Shown piece after piece: positions 46,472 to 58,064 of a stretch of DNA of 64,000 nt. Each line of letters starts with the position of its first letter. Within the stretch, counting starts at the first letter, position 1. The notes beneath the pieces are model-generated. The model saw only the letters and a list, made by a program, of their open reading frames with translations. It made no database searches and was not told the origin of the DNA. This DNA comes from Icerya purchasi (Eukaryota > Arthropoda > Insecta > Hemiptera > Monophlebidae): NCBI GenBank assembly GCA_039619475.1, contig CM077115.1, positions 395,532,557-395,596,556 of the forward strand, read 5' to 3'. The translations under genes were made by a program, and so were the position numbers.

Positions 46472-49400
46472 GTAGCATACGACATATAGAATAGAACGGA
46501 TAGCATAAAGCATGATAATCTGCTACTACTTGTTAATTTATGGGATGGAAGCTTTCTTTTTCTTTGCTCCACTTGTAGCAGGTTTTTTTTTGTTGCTAAT
46601 ATTTCTCGAGTCCTTTTATTTACTTTTCTTAATTTCACTCTCTTTTTATGCAGAAATATATTCTAACTTGGTATTTCGCATCTCGCCGTGGACGCACCTA
46701 TTCGACCTCATTAGGGGTTCTCTGATTCTTACGAAAGAGTGCTGCGTCATTTTTAAATTGACCGGTTCGCGCGTCAATTTCTTTAGCAATATAATTCAAT
46801 ATCAGGCGGATATTGTTGTTTATTCCCTCTAATTAGGTAACGTAATCATTACGTTTACTAGTCGAGCAGCGTACTATAAAGAGGTATTTAAGGTGGTTGG
46901 CTAAAATGAATAAAATTATTACCGATACGAAATGGTTATATATTCGGGTATCGTTTAAACCGGCTTTATTTTATCGGAATTAATTTTCATTTTTCATTTC
47001 CTTAAAAAGCCGTCCGATTGTGTGCCATAGCTACACTTGTTAGTCGGCAGTCTAATCGGGCCCGTATAAGGAACAATTTGTGCCAACTGTCGAGTTATAA
47101 ATGTCGTCGTCGAGTGCGAGAATTTTATAGAGACTTATGTGGCTAGATGTGAATGTGATTGCGAGTAGAGGCACACACTGCACACGCAGGTGACGCAAGT
47201 TAGAAAGAATTCCTGAAGCGAGACTTGTATTTCGAGAGAGCGAAGCATTGCAAGGAAGACTCAATGTTCTGCTGGAGCTTAGTGCGAATTTTAATGAAGT
47301 ACGGTAGGGACGAAAAAGGCGCGAATTAATTTTCGACAAAGCGGAGAAGTGAACGGCGAAGAGAAATGTTAGAGACGTCGAAGCTTAACCGGGATAACCT
47401 TCGGCAAAGGAAAAATAAACGGAAACGCATGTGAAAAACCATCGAGAAAATGGGACGGCATATTTTCGATTATTTCGCGGAAAAAATTCGCCGTTTGCGC
47501 CCCCGTCCCTCTAGTAAGCCTCGCCGCTCGCTAGATTTCTCCAGCAGCGTCTCCAGCGGTACTGCGCTAGCACGATAATAGAATTTTTCCAGCACGTCCC
47601 GGAATATAGCCTCGTTTTCCACATGCTGCCTCCTCTTATCTGCAAATGTATTTCCGACGTTGTTATTCTTTTTCTGTTCGGGCCGCTCTCGTCATTATGA
47701 TTTCCATTTCAGTTGTCGAAACTTTATATATCTGCGAGCGGGGCTCGGATAAACTTTGTTCCTTTACTTTCCTTTATTCCTCTTTCATTTTCTTTCCGCC
47801 CACTCCCTCGCGTCACCGTCTTCCCTCGGAAACTCATTCGTTTCTTTCCAATTTGTTATCTTCATTTGCTGCCAGATGATCGCGGCGACTTTTCTCTCCC
47901 GTTATTGCCCTAACACGCCGCCGGTGGCATACTGACGTGTAACTTTTACGCTCTGTTATCGGGAAACGCGCGTTTACCTATCTCGCTGTTTCTGTATTTC
48001 TTTCATTATTATTATTATTATCATCATCATCGCCGGAGCTGATAATTGGAAACGAAAGCAGAGCCTTGGAATAATATTCGCCGCGAAAAAAAGGCATTCC
48101 TACACCCGACTTGTTCGTTAGGAATTAGGTGCGAACCACGGTGTTAAAGTTATAATAATAAAAACTGCACGAGAACGTCGCCGACGCGAACCTCTATATA
48201 CTTCGTTACAACGAAAAGTGAAAAACGTTTACCTACAACACATAACAAAGAAAAGTAGAAAACTCCCCCCACTGATGATACTACTTCCGAATTTCTAAAA
48301 ATTCGATTTTTTCTTTTCTTCGTATTTATTCGTTATCAATGGTGGGTAGGTTTTTTATAAATTTCTATCTCACCAGTGTGATTGTCGGTGTTTTTTTAAA
48401 CGCGAATCATACGAAGAAACGGTTACTATGGCGCAATTGAATCCAAACGGCATCGATGTTACACGCTGAATCAGTTTAATATTCCGATAAATTTTTGGAA
48501 ACTGTAAATTGTACAAAACGCTTTACAATTGCGTAGGAAAAAAGAGAATGTTTACAATCGAAAAAATCTCGAGCATTTTATTAAAAATTTCCTCGATGCC
48601 TAATTATTATATATATATTTTGTTTTTTTCGAAACAATAAATATCGCCTGTGTTCGAATTCAGTATCAAAATTTCGTATCTAGAGTTAACGAAGAATTAG
48701 CGATTTTACGAAATATCGTAATAAACTAGAGCCGGCGCCCGGTTAAAAACTCTCAAACCATGTCCACAAATGTTGTTTTGTAAATACAGAGATCAAATGT
48801 AGAATTCGTATTTATTAGGAAACCCCCCAAATTTTTTATTTTTATCAAGAAAACTGCATGCGACCTTTAATTTCCTTATTAAGCTATAATTAACAAAATA
48901 AGATGAAAAAAGGAGATTTTTCTCAATGTCATTTGACGAAAATTTTAATTTTTGTTTTTTTTTTTTTTGGATTTTCGTAAATTATCACATTTTCAAATAC
49001 TATCGTAATAGCGATACATTTTAAAATGGTATGTAAACAATAACGAAAAATCAATACACAGCAAATCTAAATCTTTTTAGTTCCTTCGTTATATTATGTT
49101 TTTTGAAGTGAATGTTCTTATGAGACAGCACTACCGGTTTTGTTAATAATTCATCGAGCTAACAAAATCTGTTAAAAATGAAGTCATTAAACTACTTCTA
49201 TCCTTTTCTGATAGTCGTTCACTAGAACGTAGAGCGAGAGAGACAGAAAAAAGTATACGACAAAATTTAATGTTCTCCGAAATTTGGTTAAAAAAAACAA
49301 AAAACATTTGTATTATATTATATAAGAAAATTCGAATAAAACGTTTAATATGGTAAATGTAAATTCTAGGTATTTCGCGATATGGAACTTGCGTTAATGC

Positions 49401-52330
49401 TGCATTTTTTAAGATACTTGAATTTATTAAAATCTCAAGTATTTGTATCTTACTATAGTCATCATCGTATAAGCCAATTATTTCGATTTTCAAATAAAAG
49501 TTACAGTGAAAATAAGAAATTTCTGATATTTATATTTAGTTATTATCTCATTGAGGCCGCAAAAAAACTGTACATCGGTCAAAAGCTAACGGCGTTAGAC
49601 GTAAAACTTTTTATGGAATGCAATACATTTTAAATGAGGAAACAAAAAAAAAAGTAAACATTAAAGTAAAGAAAAAATGTAAAAACTACAATAGAAAAAT
49701 GATTTGTTAAATTAATAGCAACATGAAGATAATCATCTAATTAAAATACAAAACTTTTGTAAATGTAAAGAATGTATTATACGTAATCTTTAAGAACCGA
49801 ATGTAAATTTCAAGGTCGCTGAAGGCCAAGATGTCATATAGCGACCATAAATAAAAATATAATAAATAAATAAATAAAAGTTTCACTTGCATGTACATAT
49901 TTATAATTAGTTTTTATTTTAGTCTGGCGCTGGCGAAAACGGATTATCTTAAGTCGTAGACATAAAAGGACCCGTATCGGAATGCGGAACAAAAAGTGAA
50001 TTGAAGTAATAAAGGAATGGGGAAAAAACAAAAAAAAAACGTGTCATATCAGTGAATTAAAACGATTATTTTTATACCCGGAAGAAACACGAATGACAAC
50101 TATTAGGAATGTTCTGGAAATCTGAAAGAGCCAATTAACCTTTTGCGTTCATTATCCTCAGAAATTTAAAGAAGGAATTCTGAGCGATCTGATCGAATCC
50201 GGCACTGGATAATGGTTATGCGTGGAACAGCCACTGTTCTCGAGCGAGGGTTGTTTTGCGTAATATCTCAGGGTTTTTCGCTTTGTTCCGGACTATTTTA
50301 GTGTACATTACCGTCTCGAAGTCTGGTTTTAGTACGGGGTTCTGTGATCGTTTTAGCTGACTCGTCGGATTAATACGGATATTTGCAACACTATATTACA
50401 GCAAAAAAAAAGTACTTCTTAGAGAAAAATTTATAACGGCCCTTGTCGATATTTTAAAATTTCATTTTCGCTGAATCGAGAATAGCTTTAACGTGTGACC
50501 AAAAGTAATAAATTGTAATATTTAAGAACGGCCGGCAATTCCATTTTAGAAAATCCGATTCGGTGTTCTTTTCATCGAGATATTGTTATTTTTGTGAAAA
50601 ATTTGGCTATTTAAATTACGAATAAAAAGGAAACTGACAATTATGGGGCTCTGTGTGAATTACACTTTAGTTCTGCATCCGCTTATTTCGCTTTCGTTTA
50701 GTAATTCATTCAAGTTGATCGTTTCTCCTTGATGATGATCGGTCGAGACTTCTACCACTGAAGAACGGATACGACTTCCCTGTGCTTGAAACCGATATGA
50801 AAATAATATTTTTTGAGGGTAGCGATGTAATGAAATTATTTCCGATTTTGTTAAAATTTCATTCGCAAAAACAATAGAACGACGAAACGGACAACAAAGC
50901 GTATAATAAATCCGGTATGATAAAAAATCTCGACATTTCCCCTTCAAAATTAAATAAACCATTTACCCCCCCCACTATAGTTGGGGACTTATTTTTGTAG
51001 TTTTCAGCCGTGTGGAGATTTCAAAAATAACTATGTAATACCATTTTCTACGCAATTCGCAGAAATATTGAATGATGGATACGGTTTTTTTGAGGATTAC
51101 AATTTTCTCGGTATTTAGAACACATTACGCTACACTTTCTCTAGTTACTTTAAAATATATAGATGGAGGAAAAAAGGACTGTATCGTTTTACGTTAAATT
51201 CAAAAAAAAAAAAAAAAAAAGTGGAGAATGAAGTAAATTTTTTTTTTTAATTCTAGTAAAATTTCCCGATAATTTAAAGAAATCTTACTTGTTTTTATTT
51301 TTTTTTTTTATTTTTACGCAAAACAAAAACATGTGTCTGTGTTGAAATTGTGGAACACCGAGTTGCTTCGAATCTCCCCTGAAGAATGATTTTAGACGAG
51401 TGTTAAAAACTCTTCCGAGGCGCACAATCAACAGCAGTCACTGATGAAACACCATGTCTGTTAGGAAATTGAGAAATTACCATTCAAGGAGGCAATCAAA
51501 ATTCTCAAACAGGTTTTATTAATTTGCGTGTATTGGATCATAAATAGAAAAGCAAAAAAAAAAAAAAAAAAAAAATTCCAAAAAACAAAAATTAACAATG
51601 TTATAACGGAGGAAAACGACAAAAATTCAGTAGAAATAAATTCTACAAAAACACGCTTGTTAACGTCAATTTTCCCGTTAATTATAATAATCATTTGGCC
51701 ATTTCAGTGTATGCGATACGAGTTAAAACTAATTAAAAAATCCCGCGCAGCTTCTATTTTAAATTTATCTCGCTCGGTATTATAGTGCGAAAAATATTTA
51801 AAACGCCTTATTAAAAAAAAAAAAAAATAGAATGAAAAAGCAAAAAGCGTACGTCAATTTGACGTTTAGATTTTTTTTTTAATTTTATTTTATTTCTTTT
51901 TCAGACACGGCTGTGTTAAAATTTTACCCAGATATATATATATATATACGGTTGTTTTTTTTTTTACAGGTAAAATTAGGTGCGGATTTATAGAAATGTA
52001 GTGCGTGTTCGTCTAGTGCGACCTGAAATTTCGCGTTTAAATTGCTTAGTTCGTTTCGGTTTGTGAGAGATTTTTTTTTTTTAAATTTCGCCGAAATGTT
52101 CAAGACGGTTCCTGGCCACGAACGCAGCAATCGTCGGGTAAGTGCGTTTACGTAAAATATGTTAAATGTTAAAAACTACGAATTTTCCTTACAGATTTAA
52201 GCGTCTGACGACTGATTAAAAAAGTCTTTTCTCGATATTGTTTACATTCTCGCGGCTTCGACGAGATTATATTTGTAACGTGTAGCCAGCCCGCGAGAGT
52301 CCACCGTCTGTGTGAGCATTTAATAATTAA
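46470..52330. other. Long stretch without a recognisable gene
   Basis: Holds a GC-moderate zone at 47.0-48.0 kb ending in an (ATT)n(ATC)n run at about 48003-48031, an (AATA)n run near 49860, and A tracts at 51200 and 51555. Frames of 65-116 codons show no domain. Nothing transposon-like was recognised. Confidence 0.5.
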
Positions 52331-52332
52331 TC

Positions 52333-52851
52333 AGTTGCGATTACAAAATAACACAATACAACAGTTTCCGTTATCTCGAATATGATTCTTGTTGAACAAC
52401 TAGCGTAATCGATCAAATTTTATCGATTATAAGCAATAATTCGCATAATTTTAAAATAGGGGAAGCTGAGTTGAAGAAGTTGATTTTTTTTTTTTTTTGT
52501 TTTTTTTTAAAGATCAATCGTTTTAATTAAAAATACAGTGTAAATACCTAAATGGGCAATTATTAATCTTTCAACAATACGCTTGTAATAAAAGTCAGTG
52601 GCAGATGTACAAATTATTGTTTATTATATTTCATAACATACGGTGTATACTACTTATATAATATTAAAAGAATGCAACTACTAAAATGCCATTGTACCGA
52701 TTAATCTAGACACTGAGAATTCGTGCTCTTTTAGCTAATGCAACATTACTTATTCGTAACTACGCGACGTAATTTTTAATTACGATTAATAAAATTTAAT
52801 CGATTACGACTGTTGTTACTTGTGTAATCTTGTAATCGTAATCGCGAAACA
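52333..52851. mobile_element. 519-bp inverted-repeat element, hAT-like in style
   Basis: The left arm (52333-52440) reads TTGCGATTAC...ACACAATACAACAG and, after about 37 bp, CGTAATCGATCAAATTTTAT. The right arm read in reverse complement (52851 to about 52767) gives TCGCGATTACGATTAC, ATTACACAAGTAACAACAG and CGTAATCGATTAAATTTTAT. The arms thus match in register apart from an insertion in the left or deletion in the right arm. The interior is AT-rich and non-coding. Repeated GTAATCGATTAC words in long inverted ends recall non-autonomous hAT elements, but no 8-bp target duplication was identified. Confidence 0.6.
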
Positions 52852-52935
52852 TTAACTAAAGTCCGCAAAATTACTTAATAAAGATTCAATTCTCGGCTCC
52901 CAGGTCTACGTGTTATTAAGATTAATTCTTTTAGT

Positions 52936-52962
52936 ACACACACACACACACACACACACACC
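52936..52962. repeat. (AC)13 microsatellite
   Basis: Uninterrupted AC repeat. Confidence 0.95.
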
Positions 52963-53920
52963 TGTGTAAACAGCCGAACAAGAAATAAACAATTTCCTAC
53001 GTACGTTTCTAATTTCCTATCAAATTGCTCAGATTTTGTCGATACCATATAGCTCTCTCACTGTTACGAAGGAGGAAATAAAAAGTTTTAATTATTAGCG
53101 TAACTGCGAGAGAGGCACAAAAATGGGATCTAGAGAATTCCAATGGTGTAGCAGCAGAGCTCGTTTTCCCTTATCTTTGGAAGCCGTTGGCTGTTCACTT
53201 CGAACGAGATGTTGCCGCGCCATTCGTCCGTTACCTTCGTTGGAGGTATTGTACAACTTCAGAGTCGGAAACTGGTTTGAGTAGTGCCCATTCGAACCGG
53301 ATTAGTAGACTACGCTACATTTTATTCCATCCGGTACATTGGCGAAACTTTTTTATTCCTCCTTCGGATTTCTTGCCATTCGGATGATTTCCTGCTATCG
53401 AGTGAAAAGATTGCGCCCGTCTCAAAAATTCTTTCTCGCCTGATCCGGTCGAAGGTTTTCGAAAAGACTATTACTTTTAAGGTCTGTTAATTTTCAAAGT
53501 TTTCGGAAAATAAGTATTCGAGCTGTCCTCGCACGACTTTGTTTCTCGCACATCAACTTGAAAAAACCTAGTGTAATAAAATTATTAATCGAAAAAAATT
53601 AAAAGTATTTTAAAAATGTTATCAAAACGGGTAAACAAACTGCTTGATTATATTTGTACGCTGCATTTAAGATAATTTGGTTTTCGAATTAATTAATAAA
53701 ATGAGCATCATCGAGATGAGTTAATACGGAACAGAATTAAATTTTGTATTTTTTTTTTTTTTTTTCTTGGAGAACTTCTAAATACTTTTCATTTCTTTCA
53801 TCAGATATTCCAGTTAGAAATGTGTGAAGTACAGAAATTACCGAAAATTATGAATAGTACACTTTTTTTTTACCTATTGCCCGTAACGGAATCTAAGCTT
53901 CTACTACCGTTATTATTATT

Positions 53921-53923
53921 GCA

Positions 53924-53967
<44 letters not shown>
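53921..53967. repeat. (ATT)n trinucleotide repeat
   Basis: About 15 ATT/TTA units with one GCA interruption near 53931. Confidence 0.9.
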
Positions 53968-54484
53968 CATCAAGCGAGTATTTTAGGTAATTATAATAAA
54001 TAGTAAGTCTTGAATTTTATAAATCACGAGAGTGTTAGAAATTTTATAGTCTTTCACAGGTAACAATATACATTTTATAATTAGTTCTGGTAATATTATA
54101 CATCGTATAAGCGATCAGCATTGAACACATAGGGAGCCATACAATAAGTTTCTTTTTAACAGTCATTTTTACCGAGCAATTATTTTAATTTTATATTAGT
54201 AAAAATTATAATTGCTCAAAGTATTCGAAATTACTCTGTAATAATTAAGACATATATATACCACGAAGTATTACCAAAAATTTCTTAACACGCCGACTTC
54301 ATAAAATCGCTACTTTAGTAAATTCAGAGATTTATACACCGGTTTGAAACGATTAATATTATAAACGAAAATCTGTTTACATGTTCCCCTTGCCACCGTA
54401 CGGTTGATATTCGAAACCGGCTCGTTCGTTGTAACCTATTAAAAATATCTATTACGTTCACTCATTCACAATCTTTCCTATCTC

Positions 54485-54951
54485 CATTCAGTCAATATTG
54501 ATCTGCTGTGGGTACCTGGCCACTCGGGCATATTTGGCAATGAAGCGGCTGATTCCTTGGCTCGGGCTGCTGCTGCTTCCTCTCGTCTCCTTTTTAAAAA
54601 AATTCCATCCGTTAACCTTCTATCAATTTGTAAAAGCTTTCATATCCGATTTTGGTCGGATACCTATGTTTCTTCTTTTTCCAACAGTGTGTTTTTCCAT
54701 TGTTCATCTCTCTTCGTGGAGCGTTCTGCCTTATATTCTTATTTGCTTAAGCTTGGACTTCCTACCCCTTATTGTGCTTCCTATACCCTGTTCTTTCCTT
54801 CCCCACTAATTATTCCTGCTATTTATTCCTTTTTAGATAAAATTTCTGATCGGATCAAAATATAACCGACTTCTTTCCTTACCTTTTGTTTCTGGGTAAA
54901 GGTCCTTGGTTGACGAGCCCAAAAAAAAACAAAAAAAAAACAAAAAAAAAT
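54485..54951 (+). mobile_element. Jockey/I-like LINE RNase H end with A tail
   Basis: One uninterrupted frame runs from about 54485 to the stop at 54863-54865. It contains WVPGHSGIFGNEAAD (54512-54561), the RNase H signature with the catalytic His and Asp region. It continues as SLARAAAASS, then FRFW-like residues, then SVFFHCSSLFVERSAL, matching NHIFF-CSS-SVER. The Cys/His segment normally between these two parts is missing, apparently by an in-frame deletion. The 3' UTR is only about 45 bp, ends TTGACGAGCCC (54910-54920) and passes into an A tail with C interruptions to 54951. The upstream RT is absent (5' truncation). An intact frame suggests a relatively recent insertion or a lucky decay. 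Confidence 0.85.
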
Positions 54952-54954
54952 AAA

Positions 54955-55800
54955 TCTATAGACAAAAAATATATATATAATCACGGTAATAAGATTAATC
55001 CCGGTAGCTTATTTTTGACGTCGTTTTAGTTGATTCAACTGACCTATGGTTTTGATATGTAAGCTTTCGATTAATTTTAAATGGCAAATAATTTAAAATT
55101 TTAAATAACTTTAAATTGTTTTACATGGGAAAAAAACAACAACTAACCCCACTTCTTCGCAATGCTAGAACTTGCAAATAATTTTAAATTACAAACAAAT
55201 TGAAATTGTAAAAAATTTTAAATTCTTTCACTTAAAAATTCGCACTGAAACTTCCACGTACTCTGTATACATAATTTTGTTAAAATTACATTAATTCATG
55301 TTTCGATTGAACTAGGGGCAAAATGAAATGAACGGAAAATCAAACGATACCTATAAGTCGAATTTAAACGAATTCCTAAAGCACCTTGGTTTCTCTCCTT
55401 TTCATCGTCCGGCGCCCGGACGACAACCTAGAGACCATAGAATTTAAATTTAAACATTATAAGTTAAATTCAAAATAAAAAAAATTTAAACTGCCGACTA
55501 CGCCCATAACTAGATAAATTATTAATTATCGCGCTAATGAAATTAATCGCTATTTTATCTACACACTTTTCTCGTATCACTTGATGTCCAAAACGGGGGG
55601 AATCACTCTCAATAATAATTGATACATCGCGTTCGGAAATCTCGTTTATATTAGAATTTCAAAAATTAGAATCAGAACAAATAAACGCGCACTTAAATTT
55701 GGAGAAGAGCCTGTTCGGCATATTTAAACTAAAAAAAGTCTTGTTCCCTTTGGATATTTTTGTGGAGGAGCAAAATTGACACTCAGCTGTAACTCTTAAA
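54955..55800. other. AT-rich stretch, no gene seen
   Basis: Repeated TTTAAATTRTA-type words at 55080-55230 give local low complexity. No frames of interest. Confidence 0.5.
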
Positions 55801-55805
55801 GGATT

Positions 55806-55976
55806 TTTTTTTTTTTTTTTTTTTTTGGGATCGCCAGTCGAACCCAGCATTAGGTTGTGTTTATGAGAAAGAGGAAGAAACGAATTAGAATTGAATATTA
55901 CTGGAGATAGAAGCAATGAAGGGCGCTCTAATAGGAATGATTGCCGGGGATCGAAATGAAAGAATAAAAGAAGCAA
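55806..55976 (-). mobile_element. LINE 3' end in opposite orientation
   Basis: On the minus strand a frame beginning near 55976 runs into GGGTTCGACTGGCGATCCC and a 22-base A tail (T tract about 55806-55828). The terminal motif matches that at 7.47 kb. The short peptide before it is Phe/Leu/Ser-rich like the extreme C-termini of the other LINE ends here. It is a short 5'-truncated copy. Confidence 0.55.
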
Positions 55977-55979
55977 CTC

Positions 55980-57515
55980 TTAAAAGTATACTACGCGATA
56001 CTGCTATCTTAAAAATAAGCAGGTAACATTTTTGATGTTGGACCGATGAATTTTACCCATAACTGCTTCTATTCAAAAAGAAAAAAAGAAAAGAAGATAA
56101 ACCGGTCTTATGTAGTTTTTGTAATAGATAGTTTCTCATTACTACGGACGATTTCTTCATAGACAATTGGGAAATTCAGTCTTTCTCTTGTCTCCGGCAG
56201 ATATTGCAGAGGGCGCCACGTTATGGATGCTGCACAGCAACACAACATGTCTGCTTATACAGGCGGTGGCTTGTTTTTTCCACAGAAAAAAAAAAGCAAG
56301 AAAAAAAAGGAGAAAAACGAATGCGGTTTTTTTCTTCCGTTACGTAATTCATTGGCATTAGTTGGGCCACGGTCGGTGAGATTCTGATCAAAGATGTAAT
56401 CGGTTATGTAAAGAACGTCCGCTGTCGTTTGCCTTTAGGTTGTGTGCCAGTTTAGTTATTTTTGAGATCTGTACGTGACATACCGTTAGCTGTTATCACG
56501 TTTCCAATATTTTTCCGCTAACGAGCACTTCGGAACCACACTTTTTTAAGTAGATGTTATTAATAATAAGCGGTAATGCAGTTACACAAACGGAGCAAAT
56601 TACCGCGCCAAACGATCAATTCTAAGAATCTCATTATTATCGTTATTTCGGAAGGAAAATCCTTCTCAGACTGTAACTGTGAATTTTCAGTAGTTACTAA
56701 GGTTTTTTTTGTTTTTTTCTTTCCCCGGCACATATAATAATAATAATCGACGGTAATGGTTACGTTTATTTCATTTAAATTAATTTTTTTCCCCTTTTTT
56801 TTGTTGTTTTTTATTTCGTTATTTCGTTTTTTTTATATTTTTGGCGGAATAATAACATTTGACGGAAATTTTGCTCTAAAATAATTCGTTCCGAATGCTT
56901 ACAGATAACGCGCAAAATCAATAGTTAAATGCGGTTTTTTAACTGCACTTTTATAACGTAAACCTGAAGACGTCTAGTAAACTCTCCAAACCAGTTGGCC
57001 ATTTCCTAAAGTTCATTAGAAAACTTAGCTGAAGCTAATCTTCCCTTAATATCCCTTATATCAGGCTGTGTGGAATGAAGCTATTGAAGCTGTATTAATG
57101 ATGAACATTGAGACAATCGACACACAAATTTAGCTTTTGTGCCACTGCCAGTTTTAACTTTTGTTGCTGGTGCCGTAAGTCATAAACTGTGAATTTTATG
57201 CAGGTGTTTTATTTGCATTTTCATTTTATTGCGAAAAATTAGCTGGCGTTTTTTTGACCAATGACAACAGTTCGCCGTGTGGTTCGGAATTATTTTACGC
57301 TTATTTTTCGGCAAAATCAGCTGCAATGTGTTCCAACACGACTAAAAAACACTTACAGTTTATTATATATGTCTACGAATGACGCATAAATGACACACAC
57401 ACACATTCTTCTACAATTCTTATCGAAGAGTCGTGTGACATTTTTCAATAATTGCCGTCTGTTATCGCCGACTAATGACCTTTTGCGAAACACTTCCGTT
57501 ATTCGAAAAAGGTTG
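55980..57515. other. No gene seen
   Basis: Only chance frames and A/T tracts are present; the 64-codon frame at 56167-56361 has a Lys-rich run from an A-rich tract. Confidence 0.5.
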
Positions 57516-57519
57516 CATA

Positions 57520-58060
57520 TCCGGTAATATCACCCTCGACATAGAAAAGGCCTTCTCATCAGTCCACGTAAATATGCGCGAACATATGTATTACACAATA
57601 TTGTTCCTGTTGAGATAAAATATATTCAGACTAATTTTCAAATATACTTTTTCGGCGAGATTTAAAAGTGTACACTGGGAGCAGCTGCTGGAAAACTATC
57701 GGAAGAGCAGATCATGGAAAAATAACAGCGATCCGTTTTAGAAAAAGAACTTTTCGAAATAAAAACGCGTATTAAATGTTGGCAAAACAATAGCTCCAAA
57801 AAACCGATCTGGCTGTACGATATGACAGAGCTGTGAAACATCTAACCTAGAACGATATCAAAATAGGGTACTGAAAACCATTACTACAGCCCGCTGGTAC
57901 GTCTGCAATTATTCACTCCTCATAATGACTTAAACGTCTCATGTTTGTGGCGGATGAAACCAAAAAACAAATAACCATCTCATCCGACTTAGCACTCATA
58001 TGAATCCGCTTGCCACCAATTTGTAAGGATAATTAATTCCGGCGAAACACGCAGATTGTG
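57520..58060 (+). mobile_element. Decayed jockey-like LINE ORF2 fragment
   Basis: The plus-strand translation shows ITLDIEKAFSSVH (about 57526-57570), RT motif A (usually DVEKAFDRVWH) with its Asp kept. Then, after a large internal deletion, KPIWLYDMTEL (57801-57833), matching LKPIWTYGIQLWG; CETSNLERYQNRVLKTI (from 57832), matching ASNSNIE--QRFQ-K-LR-I; and, after frameshifts, LSTHMNPLATNL (57985-58023), matching RL--HPN-LA-NLL near the ORF2 C-terminus. The order of motifs is as in intact elements. Motif B and the YxDD box are missing, so it cannot be active. No A tail is visible. Confidence 0.8.
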
Positions 58061-58064
58061 GTGA

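Larger units (their letters stand above)
52855..54480. other. AT-rich stretch, no gene seen
   Basis: Contains (CA)13 at 52936-52962 and (ATT)n at 53921-53967. Frames near 53.2-53.5 kb lack domains. Confidence 0.55.
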
